Shown: piece by piece, positions 40,194-48,212 of the stretch
Layout of the letters: every line of letters begins with the position of its first letter
Numbering within the stretch: the stretch's first letter is position 1
Assembly (NCBI RefSeq): GCF_001687565.2
Contig: NZ_CP016534.2
Span: forward strand, 996,501 to 1,060,500
Length of the DNA: 64,000 nt
From: Planococcus antarcticus DSM 14505
Lineage (GTDB): Bacteria; Bacillota; Bacilli; Bacillales_A; Planococcaceae
Direction: 5' to 3'
Notes under the pieces: model-generated
What the model was told of the DNA's origin: nothing
Database searches by the model: none
The model's input: the letters and a program-made list of their open reading frames with translations, nothing else
Position numbers and translations under genes: made by a program

Positions 40194-40769
40194 ATGAGAA
40201 ATAAAAAAGTGTTATTAATGATGGAAATCGCTATTTTCGCCGCTCTTGGATTTGTTTTGGATTTTATTTCTTTCCGCATGCCACAAGGTGGTTCTGTGAG
40301 TCTTGTGATGATTCCAATTGTTTTAATCGCCTTTAGAAGAGGTGTCGGTGCAGGAGTTCTGACCGGAATTTTGGTGGGGCTGTTGCAGATCGTTTCTGGC
40401 ATTATTTCCGTGACTCCATTGTCGTTTGGATTCGTTGTTATGCAGGTCCTATTGGATTATATTTTGGCGTATGCAGTTGTGGGGCTTGCTGGCGTTATGC
40501 GAGCAAAATATATGCAGCATGCGCAAGCCAAGCAAACCGGAAAGATGCTAACGGCTATAGTAGCGGGAGTACTGATTGCTTCTGCGCTCCGCTATCTCGT
40601 CCATGTCATTACAGGCATTCTGTTCTTCGGTATGTTTGCTGAAGGCAATGTCGTCATCTACTCGGTCATCTATAATGCGACTTACATGATACCGGTATTC
40701 TTGCTGGCTGCTTTTGTCTGTGCTGCGCTTTTTTCGGCCGCACCAAAATTGGTGGATGCAGAAGCTTAA
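40194..40769 (+). CDS. thiT: Thiamine transporter ThiT (ECF S component)
   Basis: ThiT (YuaJ) binds thiamine in the membrane and works with the shared ECF energising module. The 191 residues form about six hydrophobic segments, with EIAIFAALGFVLDFISFRMPQGG at the N-terminus and WxxR-type features replaced by ALRYLVHVITGILFFGMFAEG in the substrate region. ATG 40194 follows AAGGAGGAA at 40182-40190. The riboswitch directly upstream supports the thiamine role; a longer frame from 40080 would read through the riboswitch and is wrong. Confidence 0.94.
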   Translation: MRNKKVLLMMEIAIFAALGFVLDFISFRMPQGGSVSLVMIPIVLIAFRRGVGAGVLTGILVGLLQIVSGIISVTPLSFGFVVMQVLLDYILAYAVVGLAGVMRAKYMQHAQAKQTGKMLTAIVAGVLIASALRYLVHVITGILFFGMFAEGNVVIYSVIYNATYMIPVFLLAAFVCAALFSAAPKLVDAEA

Positions 40770-40773
40770 ACTC

Positions 40774-40805
40774 TAGAAGGCTGTCCTTTGGCAGTCTTCT
40801 TTTCT
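40774..40805 (+). terminator. Intrinsic terminator after thiT
   Basis: AGAAGGCTG (40775-40783) pairs with CAGTCTTCT (40792-40800), one G-U pair, followed by TTTT. Confidence 0.8.
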
Positions 40806-40859
40806 ATGCTTAGATCCAGCAGTTGTTAAATCTGGAGAAGAGCCTCACTTATAATTTTG

Positions 40860-40868
40860 TGGTATAAT
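40860..40868 (+). promoter_or_regulatory. Extended -10 promoter for map
   Basis: TGGTATAAT is a perfect extended -10 (TG-N-TATAAT), 34 bases before the ATG. A second TATAAT lies at 40850-40855. Confidence 0.65.
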
Positions 40869-40902
40869 TCTTGAATAGAAAAGCTTGAAAGAAGGGTAAT
40901 TG

Positions 40903-41655
40903 ATGATAGCAACTACTGAAAAAGATATTGAAATGTTAAAAAAAGCCGGCCAAATGGTGGCCGAAATTCGGGAAACGATGAAAGCTGCAACCAAAGCGGG
41001 AGTCACCACCAAGGAAATTGACGAATTGGGTGGTAAATTATTCGAGGAGCTGGGCGGTGTTTCGGGTCCAAAATCAGAATACGATTTTCCTGGATTTACA
41101 TGCATCAGTGTTAATGAAGAAGTAGCTCATGGCATTCCAGGTGACCGCGTGATCAAGGACGGAGACATTGTCAATATTGATGTATCAGGATCGTATGAAG
41201 GATTTTTCTCCGACACCGGAATTTCATTTGTCGTAGGTGAAGGACATGCAGATAAGGAAAAAATCTGTGAAGCCGCTGCTTCAGCTTTTGACCGTGCGAT
41301 GACGAAAGTCAAAGCCGGTGCAAAACTAAACCAAATCGGTAAAGCAGTCGAACGCGAAGCGAAAGAACAAGGTTTATTCGTCATTAAGAATCTGACCGGG
41401 CATGGCATCGGTAAATCATTGCATGAAGCCCCTCAGCATATTTTAAATTACTACGACGCGTGGGAGACGACTATTCTTAAAGAAGGCATGGTTCTTGCGG
41501 TAGAGCCGTTTATTTCACAAAAGGCAGAGCACATCGTAGAGTCAGGCGATGGCTGGACATTCATCACGCCGGACCAATCCTTAGTAGCGCAGATTGAGCA
41601 TACTGTACTTGTTACAAAAGGTGAACCAATCTTGCTGACCAAACTGGAAAAATAA
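40903..41655 (+). CDS. map: Type I methionine aminopeptidase
   Basis: Removes the initiator methionine from nascent proteins; a two-metal M24 enzyme. The 250 residues contain CISVNEEVAHGIP (His), VNIDVSGSYEGFFSDTG (two Asp ligands), GHGIGKSLHEAP (His) and VLAVEPF plus QIEHTV (two Glu ligands). Like B. subtilis YflG it is a stand-alone map away from the ribosomal operon, so a second map may exist elsewhere. ATG 40903 is 6 bases after AAGGG; a TTG at 40900 is an alternative. Confidence 0.94.
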   Translation: MIATTEKDIEMLKKAGQMVAEIRETMKAATKAGVTTKEIDELGGKLFEELGGVSGPKSEYDFPGFTCISVNEEVAHGIPGDRVIKDGDIVNIDVSGSYEGFFSDTGISFVVGEGHADKEKICEAAASAFDRAMTKVKAGAKLNQIGKAVEREAKEQGLFVIKNLTGHGIGKSLHEAPQHILNYYDAWETTILKEGMVLAVEPFISQKAEHIVESGDGWTFITPDQSLVAQIEHTVLVTKGEPILLTKLEK

Positions 41656-41677
41656 AAAACCGCATACGTTAAGCATT

Positions 41678-41714
41678 AAAGAGATCCAGTTCAAACGACT
41701 GGATCTCTTTTTCT
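41678..41714 (+). terminator. Intrinsic terminator after map
   Basis: AAAGAGATCCAGT pairs perfectly with ACTGGATCTCTTT around TCAAACG, followed by T residues. Confidence 0.95.
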
Positions 41715-41742
41715 TATTTATTTCACGAGAGAAGTTCTACGG

Positions 41743-41789
41743 CACAAAAAAACTGTGGACATACTCGTTCTAATCGAGCCGTCCACAGC
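41743..41789 (-). terminator. Intrinsic terminator of the TspO gene
   Basis: On the minus strand CTGTGGAC pairs with GTCCACAG, with an inner CTCG/CGAG hairpin, followed by TTTTTTT. It lies just after the TspO stop codon. Confidence 0.85.
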
Positions 41790-41790
41790 A

Positions 41791-42525
41791 TTATTGAACT
41801 ATCGGTGAAGTTCTTTTCTTTATTAATAAAATACCGGTTAATATGACGCCGCTAAGGAAAAGGGAAGCTGTTGTCACTAGCATTTCGTCTGTTCCGTGCT
41901 TGACGGCAATCCCAATGAACGCCCAAATGAAAACCAATGCAAAAGGAATGTCCGCGTGGTGAAAGCGAATATGCAAAGCAAGCGCAGTCGCTACTGTTAG
42001 CATGATCACTGTCCAAAGTTGGTCACTGAGTCCCCAGCCGCTCCAATTATAATAAGTTAGAACGAAACTGATGTTGGCGATGGTGGCCACGCTGATCCAG
42101 CCCATGTTAACCGAAATTGGCAGCCGTTCAGTGAACGTTCTTTCCGAATTTCCGTATTGTAGATAAAGAGCGATCAATGCAACCAGATAACCGAGCATGG
42201 CGACGATTGACCAGGCGAAAAATTCATAATGCCATAATAGTAGCCAGCTAATATTGAAAACGCAGCTTAAGATAAAGAATAAGGCGATCTTGGATGAGGG
42301 AATTTCTCCCTTTCTTAAACGCATCCAGAAAGCAATGATCCAAACAGCCAGCAAAAGATAGATGATAGACCAAATTGAAAATACATAACCGGCTGGTGTA
42401 AATAACACAAGGAGCCGATTAGAAATTTCGCCTGTAGTTTGGCCATTAATTGGCAAGGTGTTTGCTAAAGTATTCATGACGACCACAGCGATAAAAGCGA
42501 TTGTCATAAGCAAAATACGAATCAT
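41791..42525 (-). CDS. TspO/MBR family membrane protein, long form
   Basis: A 244-residue protein with about seven hydrophobic segments. LFTPAGYVFSIWSIIYLLLA corresponds to the conserved P-x-G-x-V-F-x-I-W motif of TspO/MBR (tryptophan-rich sensory) proteins, and CVFNISWLLLWH and WISVATIANISF resemble later family segments. TspO proteins bind tetrapyrroles; this long Firmicutes form has no known role. ATG 42525 follows AAGGGGGGA on the minus strand. It is divergent from pepF. Confidence 0.75.
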   Translation of the reverse strand: MIRILLMTIAFIAVVVMNTLANTLPINGQTTGEISNRLLVLFTPAGYVFSIWSIIYLLLAVWIIAFWMRLRKGEIPSSKIALFFILSCVFNISWLLLWHYEFFAWSIVAMLGYLVALIALYLQYGNSERTFTERLPISVNMGWISVATIANISFVLTYYNWSGWGLSDQLWTVIMLTVATALALHIRFHHADIPFALVFIWAFIGIAVKHGTDEMLVTTASLFLSGVILTGILLIKKRTSPIVQ

Positions 42526-42666
42526 GCGAAATCCCCCCTTCTGTTTAGTATACCTGTAGCGGTTTCAATCAACAAATATCCTTTTTTAAAAAATCCCCTA
42601 AAAATGGCGATAAGGTGAAGTGTTAACTAGAGAAGTGGAATATTGTTCCGGTTTCGGAAAGAAAAA

Positions 42667-42675
42667 TGATATACT
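42667..42675 (+). promoter_or_regulatory. Extended -10 promoter for pepF
   Basis: TGATATACT fits TG-N-TATACT, with a weak TTCCGG 18 bases before the hexamer. Confidence 0.55.
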
Positions 42676-42720
42676 AAAGAAGTATTTTTAGAAAATTTAG
42701 TTTACCAGGGGGATAAAAAA

Positions 42721-44520
42721 ATGACAGTTAACTATTCAGAAAGATGGGATTTGGATACGCTATTTCCAGGAGGCAGCGAATCACAGGAATTGCGGGTGCA
42801 TATGAACGAAGCGGTAACAAAGCTTTCTGAATTTGAAGAGCAGATTCACAATTTTGAAGTGCCGACTGCAAAAGAGGACGCTCATAAACTAGCCGACTTG
42901 CTTGAGCAGATGAGCGGTTTGATGAAACACTTAAGCCAATCCGGTGCATTGATCGGCTGTCTAATGGCTCAGAATACGCAAGATAAGAAAGCAGGAATTC
43001 TGGAAAGTGAAGTGTCTTCTCTCTCGGCACGTTTCCAAAATTCTTTCCAGAAAATTCAGCAGGACTTGTCGAAAGTAGAAGGCAAAGTTTGGGCAGAGTT
43101 GTTGAACCAAGGACCTTTGCGCGAGTTCAACTTTATTTTGAACGAATGGCGTGAAGAAGCGAAAATGTTGCTGTCTGAAAAAGAAGAAAGCCTAATCACA
43201 GCACTGAGCGTCGATGGTTATCATAGCTGGAGCCAGTTATACGATATGTTGGTTGGAGAAATCAATGTAACAGTCACTGTGGATGGCAAGTCGAAATCAT
43301 TATCTGTCGGGCAAGCGAATAACTTAAGTTCTCATAAAGATGCTGCCGTCCGCCAAGAATCCTATGAAAAATTAGAAGAAGCCTGGATAGATAAAGAAGA
43401 GTTTTTTGCCAAGACCTTGAATTCCATCGCCGGTTTTCGTTTAGAAACTTATAAAAAACGAGGGTGGGACAATCCGCTTCAGGAGCCGTTGCATATCAAC
43501 CGCACGAAACAAGAAACATTGGATGCTATGTGGGGAGCTATCAGCAACAATAAACAACCTTTCGTCGACTATTTAAACCAAAAAGGCAAACTGCTCGGAA
43601 AAGACGGACTGGATTGGTATGACGTTGACGCACCTGTGACAGAAAGTACGCAGCAGTTTTCCTATCAGGAAGGCGCGGAATTCATCCTCAAACAGTTCGG
43701 GAAGTTTGGTCCTGAACTAGAACAGTTCGCACAGCAGGCATTTGAAAAAGGCTGGATCGAAGCGGAAGACCGTCCGAACAAGCGGCCAGGCGGATTTTGC
43801 ACCGGTTTGCCGTTAAGTGAGGAATCGCGTATCTTCATGACTTATAGCGGATCAATGTCTAACGTGGCAACTTTGGCGCATGAACTCGGCCATGCCTTCC
43901 ATACTTATGCTTTGCGTCCTGTCCATTCGTTGAACCGGTCATATGCGATGAACGTAGCAGAAACTGCCTCTACATTTGCTGAAATGATTGTTGCAGATGC
44001 GGCTGTGAAAAATGCACAATCCGATCAAGAAAAAATCGCCTTACTGGAAGATAAAGTTCAGCGAAGCGTGGCTTTCTTTATGAACATTCATTCGCGTTTC
44101 CTTTTTGAAACTCGTTTCTACGAAGAGCGCAAAAAAGGTGTCGTGCCTGCCGCCAGATTAAATGAATTGATGGAGCAAGCGCAAACAGAAGGATTCGCGG
44201 GTGGTTTGGCTTCAACGCATCCGCATTTCTGGGCATCTAAGCTCCATTTTTATATCACGTATGTGCCATTTTACAATTTCCCGTATACCTTCGGCTATTT
44301 GTTCTCCTTGAGCGTATATGCGAAAGCACTAGAAGAGGGAAGCAGCTTTGAAGAAAAGTACCTAGCTTTGCTTCGCGATACAGCGGTGATGTCAGCAGAA
44401 GACTTGGCGATGAAGCATTTGGATGAAGATATCACTCAGCAGGCTTTTTGGGAAAAAGGAATCGCTTTATGTGTTCAAGATGCCAAGGAATTCATTTCGC
44501 TGACATCCACTGAGGCTTAG
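42721..44520 (+). CDS. pepF: M3 family oligoendopeptidase F
   Basis: A 599-residue cytosolic zinc peptidase that cleaves short peptides. The zinc site HELGHAFH lies near residue 387 (ATLAHELGHAFHTYAL), with the third ligand in NVAETASTFAEM. The N-terminal PepF domain and the C-terminal YFYIT/NFPYTFGYLFSLSVY segment fit the family. ATG 42721 follows AGGGGGAT. The small GNAT gene begins one base after its stop. Confidence 0.94.
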   Translation: MTVNYSERWDLDTLFPGGSESQELRVHMNEAVTKLSEFEEQIHNFEVPTAKEDAHKLADLLEQMSGLMKHLSQSGALIGCLMAQNTQDKKAGILESEVSSLSARFQNSFQKIQQDLSKVEGKVWAELLNQGPLREFNFILNEWREEAKMLLSEKEESLITALSVDGYHSWSQLYDMLVGEINVTVTVDGKSKSLSVGQANNLSSHKDAAVRQESYEKLEEAWIDKEEFFAKTLNSIAGFRLETYKKRGWDNPLQEPLHINRTKQETLDAMWGAISNNKQPFVDYLNQKGKLLGKDGLDWYDVDAPVTESTQQFSYQEGAEFILKQFGKFGPELEQFAQQAFEKGWIEAEDRPNKRPGGFCTGLPLSEESRIFMTYSGSMSNVATLAHELGHAFHTYALRPVHSLNRSYAMNVAETASTFAEMIVADAAVKNAQSDQEKIALLEDKVQRSVAFFMNIHSRFLFETRFYEERKKGVVPAARLNELMEQAQTEGFAGGLASTHPHFWASKLHFYITYVPFYNFPYTFGYLFSLSVYAKALEEGSSFEEKYLALLRDTAVMSAEDLAMKHLDEDITQQAFWEKGIALCVQDAKEFISLTSTEA

Positions 44521-44521
44521 T

Positions 44522-45070
44522 ATGAACTTGCTTTTCGAAGGGCAGACTTGTTACCTGCGCAGTTTAATAGTGGAAGATGCAGGAGAAATGGTGCAATTGC
44601 TGCTACGGAACCGGGATTATTGGTCTGTGTACGAACCGCGTCACCGGGACAGTTATTTTTCTACAGCCGTTCAGCGGGAAAAAATTCGGGAATCGGTTTA
44701 CCAGGCGAGAGAAAACAGAGAATACAGCGTGGGGATTTATGAGCATGCTACCAATAAACTGATTGGGCATATTTCTCTTTACAGCGTCAAACGAATGCCT
44801 TTTTTAAGCGCTTTAGTGGGCTATTCCATCGATGAAGCGTATATCGGCAAGGGTGTTGCGACGGAAGCCGTAAAACTGATGACTGTCTTTGGGTTTGAAC
44901 AGCTCCGTCTCCACCGAATCGAAGCCTACGTCTCCCCGGAAAATGAAGGCTCTATTCGTGTCTTGGAGAAAACAGGATTTAGTAGGGAAGGCTTGTTAAA
45001 GGAGTTTCTCTATATTAATGGCGAATGGAAAGATCATTTTTACTACGCTATGATTGAAGACGAGTTTTGA
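44522..45070 (+). CDS. RimJ/RimL-type GNAT acetyltransferase
   Basis: A 182-residue acetyltransferase of the RimJ/RimL branch, which modifies protein N-termini or amino acids. The opening TCYLRSLIVEDAGEMVQLL, ALVGYSIDEAYIGKGVATEA (acetyl-CoA loop near residues 108-115) and HRIEAYVSPENEGSIRVLEK followed by TGF are the family hallmarks. The ATG lies one base after the pepF stop with no strong ribosome site (weak ACTGAGG), suggesting coupled translation. Confidence 0.88.
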   Translation: MNLLFEGQTCYLRSLIVEDAGEMVQLLLRNRDYWSVYEPRHRDSYFSTAVQREKIRESVYQARENREYSVGIYEHATNKLIGHISLYSVKRMPFLSALVGYSIDEAYIGKGVATEAVKLMTVFGFEQLRLHRIEAYVSPENEGSIRVLEKTGFSREGLLKEFLYINGEWKDHFYYAMIEDEF

Positions 45071-45156
45071 AAGGGCAAGGCCACCTATAAAAAATGGTGG
45101 AAAGAGATGCAGCGTTGGTTTGAATCCTAAAAAGTGTGGAAGAAGGTGCGCGAAAG

Positions 45157-45639
45157 ATGAATAAAGACAAAATGTTCTCTTATCATAAATGGGCGACACT
45201 GGCTTGCTTGGAACACGTTCAAACGTTTGGCAAAGAGCTTTACCAAAAAGAAGGAATAAATTCCTTTGCTTCAATCCAAGCGACGCTAGAGCATGTAATC
45301 GGAGTGGAGAAACTGTGGCTGCTGCGGATGTCTGGTATATCCAAACCGGCATTTGAACATTTCGATGTGGAAACAATAGACAAAGCGATTGAAGCCTTTA
45401 TGCTGTTGTATGCTGAAATGGAATTGTTTTTTGCTTCTTTATCTCAACACCAGTGGCAGGAAACGCTCGATTACCAGAATATGCTTGGAGACGATTTTTC
45501 CACAACTAGAGAAGAAATGCTATTCACTTTTGTTAATCATGCCAGTTACCATAGAGGCCAGATTACATCTTTCCTCCGGCAATTCGGCAAGGAGGGTGCA
45601 ACCCTCGATTATATCTATTACCAAAAACAAAACCGCTGA
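45157..45639 (+). CDS. DinB family protein (putative metal-dependent hydrolase fold)
   Basis: A 160-residue four-helix protein of the DinB/YfiT family. The metal-binding histidines are in SYHKWA, ATLEHVIGVEKLW and the closing NHASYHRGQITSFLRQFG, the usual three-His pattern. Members act in thiol-dependent chemistry (bacillithiol transferases in B. subtilis), but this member is not assigned. ATG 45157 follows GAAGGTG; a longer start at 45136 lies upstream of that site. A weak CCACC/GGTGG hairpin lies in the gap after the GNAT gene. Confidence 0.85.
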   Translation: MNKDKMFSYHKWATLACLEHVQTFGKELYQKEGINSFASIQATLEHVIGVEKLWLLRMSGISKPAFEHFDVETIDKAIEAFMLLYAEMELFFASLSQHQWQETLDYQNMLGDDFSTTREEMLFTFVNHASYHRGQITSFLRQFGKEGATLDYIYYQKQNR

Positions 45640-45660
45640 GAATTTCTCAGCGGTTTTCGT
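45627..45660. terminator. Bidirectional terminator between dinB-like and carbonic anhydrase genes
   Basis: AAAACCGCTGAG (45629-45640) pairs perfectly with CTCAGCGGTTTT (45646-45657). It overlaps the stop codons of both converging genes. Confidence 0.92.
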
Positions 45661-46213
45661 TTCCGTTGATAACAACATCTAGTTTACCTGTGGTCGGATC
45701 GATGACCAAGCCATGGACAGGAACTGTAGTATCCAGCAAGGGGTGGTTTCGAACCATATTGACGCTGTGGGCGACACTTTCCGTTACATCATCAAATCCA
45801 CGGAGCCAGCCTTCTAAATCAACTCCGGAATACTCCATCATGTCGATGGTTTTTTGATCTACTCCACGCTTTTTCATCTTCTCAAGGATTTTTTCGGGTT
45901 TAATAGAGGACATGCCACAGTCATGGTGTCCAATAATATAGATTTCATCTGCATTCAATTCGTATACGGCTACGATCAGGCTCCGCATGATGCCGCCAAA
46001 TGGATGGTTGATGACAGCCCCGGCACTCTTGACAATTTTCACATCACCATTTTTAAAGTTCATCGCTTTTGGCAGCATTTCAAAAAGGCGCGTGTCCATA
46101 CATGTCAAAATAACCACTTTCTTGTCAGGGAATTTGGTGGTCATAAACTCCTCATAATGCTTTTCCTTCACAAACTCTTCGTTATAATCCAAAATTTCAT
46201 CTAATAAAGCCAT
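45647..46213 (-). CDS. Beta-class carbonic anhydrase (YtiB-like)
   Basis: Interconverts CO2 and bicarbonate. The 188-residue protein resembles YtiB of B. subtilis. Zinc ligands Cys38 (TCMDTR), His96 and Cys99 (GHHDCG) and the Asp40-Arg42 dyad are intact. ATG 46213 follows GGGGGAAG on the minus strand. The TATACT on the minus strand at 46285-46290 is a possible -10 without a clear -35. Confidence 0.88.
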   Translation of the reverse strand: MALLDEILDYNEEFVKEKHYEEFMTTKFPDKKVVILTCMDTRLFEMLPKAMNFKNGDVKIVKSAGAVINHPFGGIMRSLIVAVYELNADEIYIIGHHDCGMSSIKPEKILEKMKKRGVDQKTIDMMEYSGVDLEGWLRGFDDVTESVAHSVNMVRNHPLLDTTVPVHGLVIDPTTGKLDVVINGNENR

Positions 46214-46457
46214 CTGTGCTTCCCCCTCATCGATTGCTACTCTTTCAGTTTAATCCAAATTTCTGAAAAAGGCGAATTGAAACAAGTATAATATGCGAAA
46301 TTAAGAATAAAGTCATATTTTCACGTTTTTTTGATAGCAAAACCCTTTATTATGGAAGCTTCTTCAAAAAAACCATTCCATTACGAAGGGGATCCCGTCA
46401 AAGAAAAGAACAAAGGTAAGTCCACTCACTCGGGATCTGCCTTGATTCTTTCAATGT
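46214..46457. other. Intergenic stretch between carbonic anhydrase and mreBH genes
   Basis: About 240 bases without a gene. A long-range inverted repeat GATCCCG (about 46390) / CGGGATC (about 46431) with a 30-base loop lies just after the mreBH stop. On the minus strand a T-run follows about 25 bases later. It may end mreBH transcription, but it is not a standard terminator. Confidence 0.35.
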
Positions 46458-47465
46458 TTAACGCGACATTTTCTCCAGTTGTTTGATCATGCCAAGTGAT
46501 AGTCCTGTTCCAATAGCAACAGACTCCAGCGGCTGCGGGGCGATGTGGACAGGGACCGAAATTTCTTTCGACAGCCACTCCTGCATACCTTTCAGCAATG
46601 CACCGCCTCCTGAGATGACAACTCCCTGGTCGACCATATCACCGGACAGTTCAGCCGGGCAATTTTCCAAGGTTGCGCGAATGCATTCCAAAATAGCGGA
46701 CAACGATTCTTTCAGCGCTTCCTGCGTTTCAAGAGAACTTAAATTGATGGTTTTCGGCAATCCGCTCATGATGTCACGGCCGCGAATTTCCATGTTTTCA
46801 ACTTCATGAGGAACGGGCGCATAGCCGATTTCCTTTTTGATGTTTTCAGCAGTGCGTTCACCGATCAGAACATTGTAATGTTTCCGGACGTAGTGGATGA
46901 TGTCTTCGTCCATGCGGTCGCCGGCCACTTTGACCGTGTTAGAAGAAACCACTCCGCCAAAGGAGATGATGCCGACTTCTGTAGTACCACCACCAATATC
47001 CACGATAACGCTTGCGACCGGTTCACTGATGGGCAAATCTGCGCCTATAGCGGCCGCTACGGTTTCTTCAATCAAGTGGACGGTCTTAGCACCGCTTTGC
47101 TTTACTGCATCGTGAATAGCGCGACGTTCGACTGTCGTAGCTCCAGAAGGCGTACAAACCATGACATTGGGTTTCCGAAAAGCGCTGCCGAGTTGCTTGG
47201 CCGCTCTTTGCATGATGATTTTCAAGAGATCTCTAGTGACATCAAAATCTGCAATGACACCGTCTTTCAAGGGACGGATGACCAGAATGGAATCAGGAGC
47301 TTTGCCGAGCATGGCTTTTGCTTCATCGCCAATGGCCAGAACAGTCCGTGTTTTCGCATCCAGTGCAACCACGGAAGGTTCATTTATGATAATGCCTTTC
47401 GCTTTTGTATAAACCAATATATTTGCGGTTCCTAGATCGATACCGATATCTATTGCAGAAAACAT
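46458..47465 (-). CDS. mreBH: Rod-shape protein MreBH (actin-like)
   Basis: A 335-residue bacterial actin that directs lateral wall synthesis and, in B. subtilis, the hydrolase LytE. It is closer to MreBH than to MreB or Mbl: [40 protein letters not shown] and [19 protein letters not shown] follow the MreBH pattern. The actin phosphate loops [13 protein letters not shown] and [10 protein letters not shown] are intact. The ATG at 47465 lies 8 bases after AGGAGG; a long upstream in-frame extension has no support. In B. subtilis it is under SigI; no SigI-type site was found here. Confidence 0.92.
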   Translation of the reverse strand: MFSAIDIGIDLGTANILVYTKAKGIIINEPSVVALDAKTRTVLAIGDEAKAMLGKAPDSILVIRPLKDGVIADFDVTRDLLKIIMQRAAKQLGSAFRKPNVMVCTPSGATTVERRAIHDAVKQSGAKTVHLIEETVAAAIGADLPISEPVASVIVDIGGGTTEVGIISFGGVVSSNTVKVAGDRMDEDIIHYVRKHYNVLIGERTAENIKKEIGYAPVPHEVENMEIRGRDIMSGLPKTINLSSLETQEALKESLSAILECIRATLENCPAELSGDMVDQGVVISGGGALLKGMQEWLSKEISVPVHIAPQPLESVAIGTGLSLGMIKQLEKMSR

Positions 47466-47514
47466 ACATGAATTCCTCCTATGAATAAAGACGCTGACTA
47501 GTAAGAATTTTACC

Positions 47515-47542
47515 ATTATAGAGGAGTAAGTGAAAGTGTCGA
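47515..47542 (-). promoter_or_regulatory. Promoter of mreBH
   Basis: On the minus strand TCGACA (47537-47542) is followed after 16 bases by TATAAT (47515-47520), about 50 bases before the start codon. Confidence 0.55.
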
Positions 47543-47948
47543 AGGAACCTAAAGCGTAGCCGAAAAGAAAAATACTTTCGTTTCCATACAAATTAAACTC
47601 AAAATCTACGCTAACATTGATTCGGCTATACGTATTCCACAAATTTTCGCCTAAAATCTCGTACCTTAGAATTGCTGTGCTGGCTGCGTCGCAAAGCCAT
47701 TGCCCGAACTCTTCGTTCAATGACTTTGCTGCTGGTGCAGTAAAGCTACATTCAGGAAGCCCCTCAGGAGCTTGCGACGAAGAGGCTTAGCTGCAACTGG
47801 TAACGCGATTGTCGCACCAGTTGCATGATCCACATCCTGTGGGACCAAAGCATCCGCCTGGAAAGATTTCCTCGCCTAACTCACGTTTCTTAGCGGAAAA
47901 ACTAACTTTTGAGTTCAAATTATACAATATATTGCGCAGCAAAGAACA
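47543..47948. other. Gene-free stretch upstream of mreBH with repeats
   Basis: About 400 bases between the mreBH promoter and the next terminator hold no gene. It contains repeat B copy 2 (47689-47733), a 10-bp perfect hairpin TGCAACTGGT/ACCAGTTGCA (47792-47801, 47816-47825) with inner GCGA/TCGC, and CCACA/TGTGG. The dense hairpins suggest an RNA or repeat element rather than plain spacer. Confidence 0.5.
47689..47733 (+). repeat. Intergenic repeat family B, copy 2
   Basis: GTCGCAAAGCCATTGCCCGA, AACTCTTCGTTCAATGACTT and the bases after them match the copy at 32183-32228, two bases shorter. AAAGCCATTG and CAATGACTTT form the same hairpin. Confidence 0.75.
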
Positions 47949-47982
47949 TAAAAACCGGCTCCAATGAAGAAGCCGGTTTTTG
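47949..47982. terminator. Bidirectional terminator after the 46-residue gene
   Basis: AAAAACCGGCT pairs with AGCCGGTTTTT around CCAATGAAGA, with A and T runs on the two sides. Confidence 0.9.
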
Positions 47983-47986
47983 TCGC

Positions 47987-48127
47987 TTAGTATTTTTTTT
48001 CAGGGATAGGGTCTACATGCTCTGCATCGTGCGAATGGAGCTCTTTCCCAAGAAAATGAAGAAGCGTAAAGAAAAACATGAAAATTACGACCATAAAGCC
48101 GAGTGTGACAGTAATGCCATAAATCAT
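47987..48127 (-). CDS. Small membrane protein, 46 residues (YtzI-like)
   Basis: ATG 48127 on the minus strand follows AAAGGAG by 8 bases and encodes 46 residues. A single hydrophobic span (about residues 4-26, MIYGITVTLGFMVVIFMFFF start) is followed by a hydrophilic tail with GKELHSHDAEHVDPIPEKKY. The membrane span plus an ending of the VDP-PE type recalls the YtzI family of B. subtilis; this link is from memory and weak. The function is unknown. It lies downstream of the second ampS gene in the same direction and ends at a strong terminator. Confidence 0.7.
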   Translation of the reverse strand: MIYGITVTLGFMVVIFMFFFTLLHFLGKELHSHDAEHVDPIPEKKY

Positions 48128-48212
48128 AATGATAACTCCTTTCTTACCTGTAATTATCAATATTTAGTATACCTGATTTTGCAGGAAAAAATAAGTGTCG
48201 AATTATCGATAC

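Noticed and set aside
46806..46810. Interpretation of the actin-like gene as mbl or mreB
   Set aside because: Several long segments follow the MreBH pattern rather than Mbl or MreB, and the 335-residue length agrees.
46806..47435. Plus-strand 209-codon frame inside mreBH
   Set aside because: Antisense shadow of mreBH, rich in residues expected from the reverse frame, with no ribosome site.
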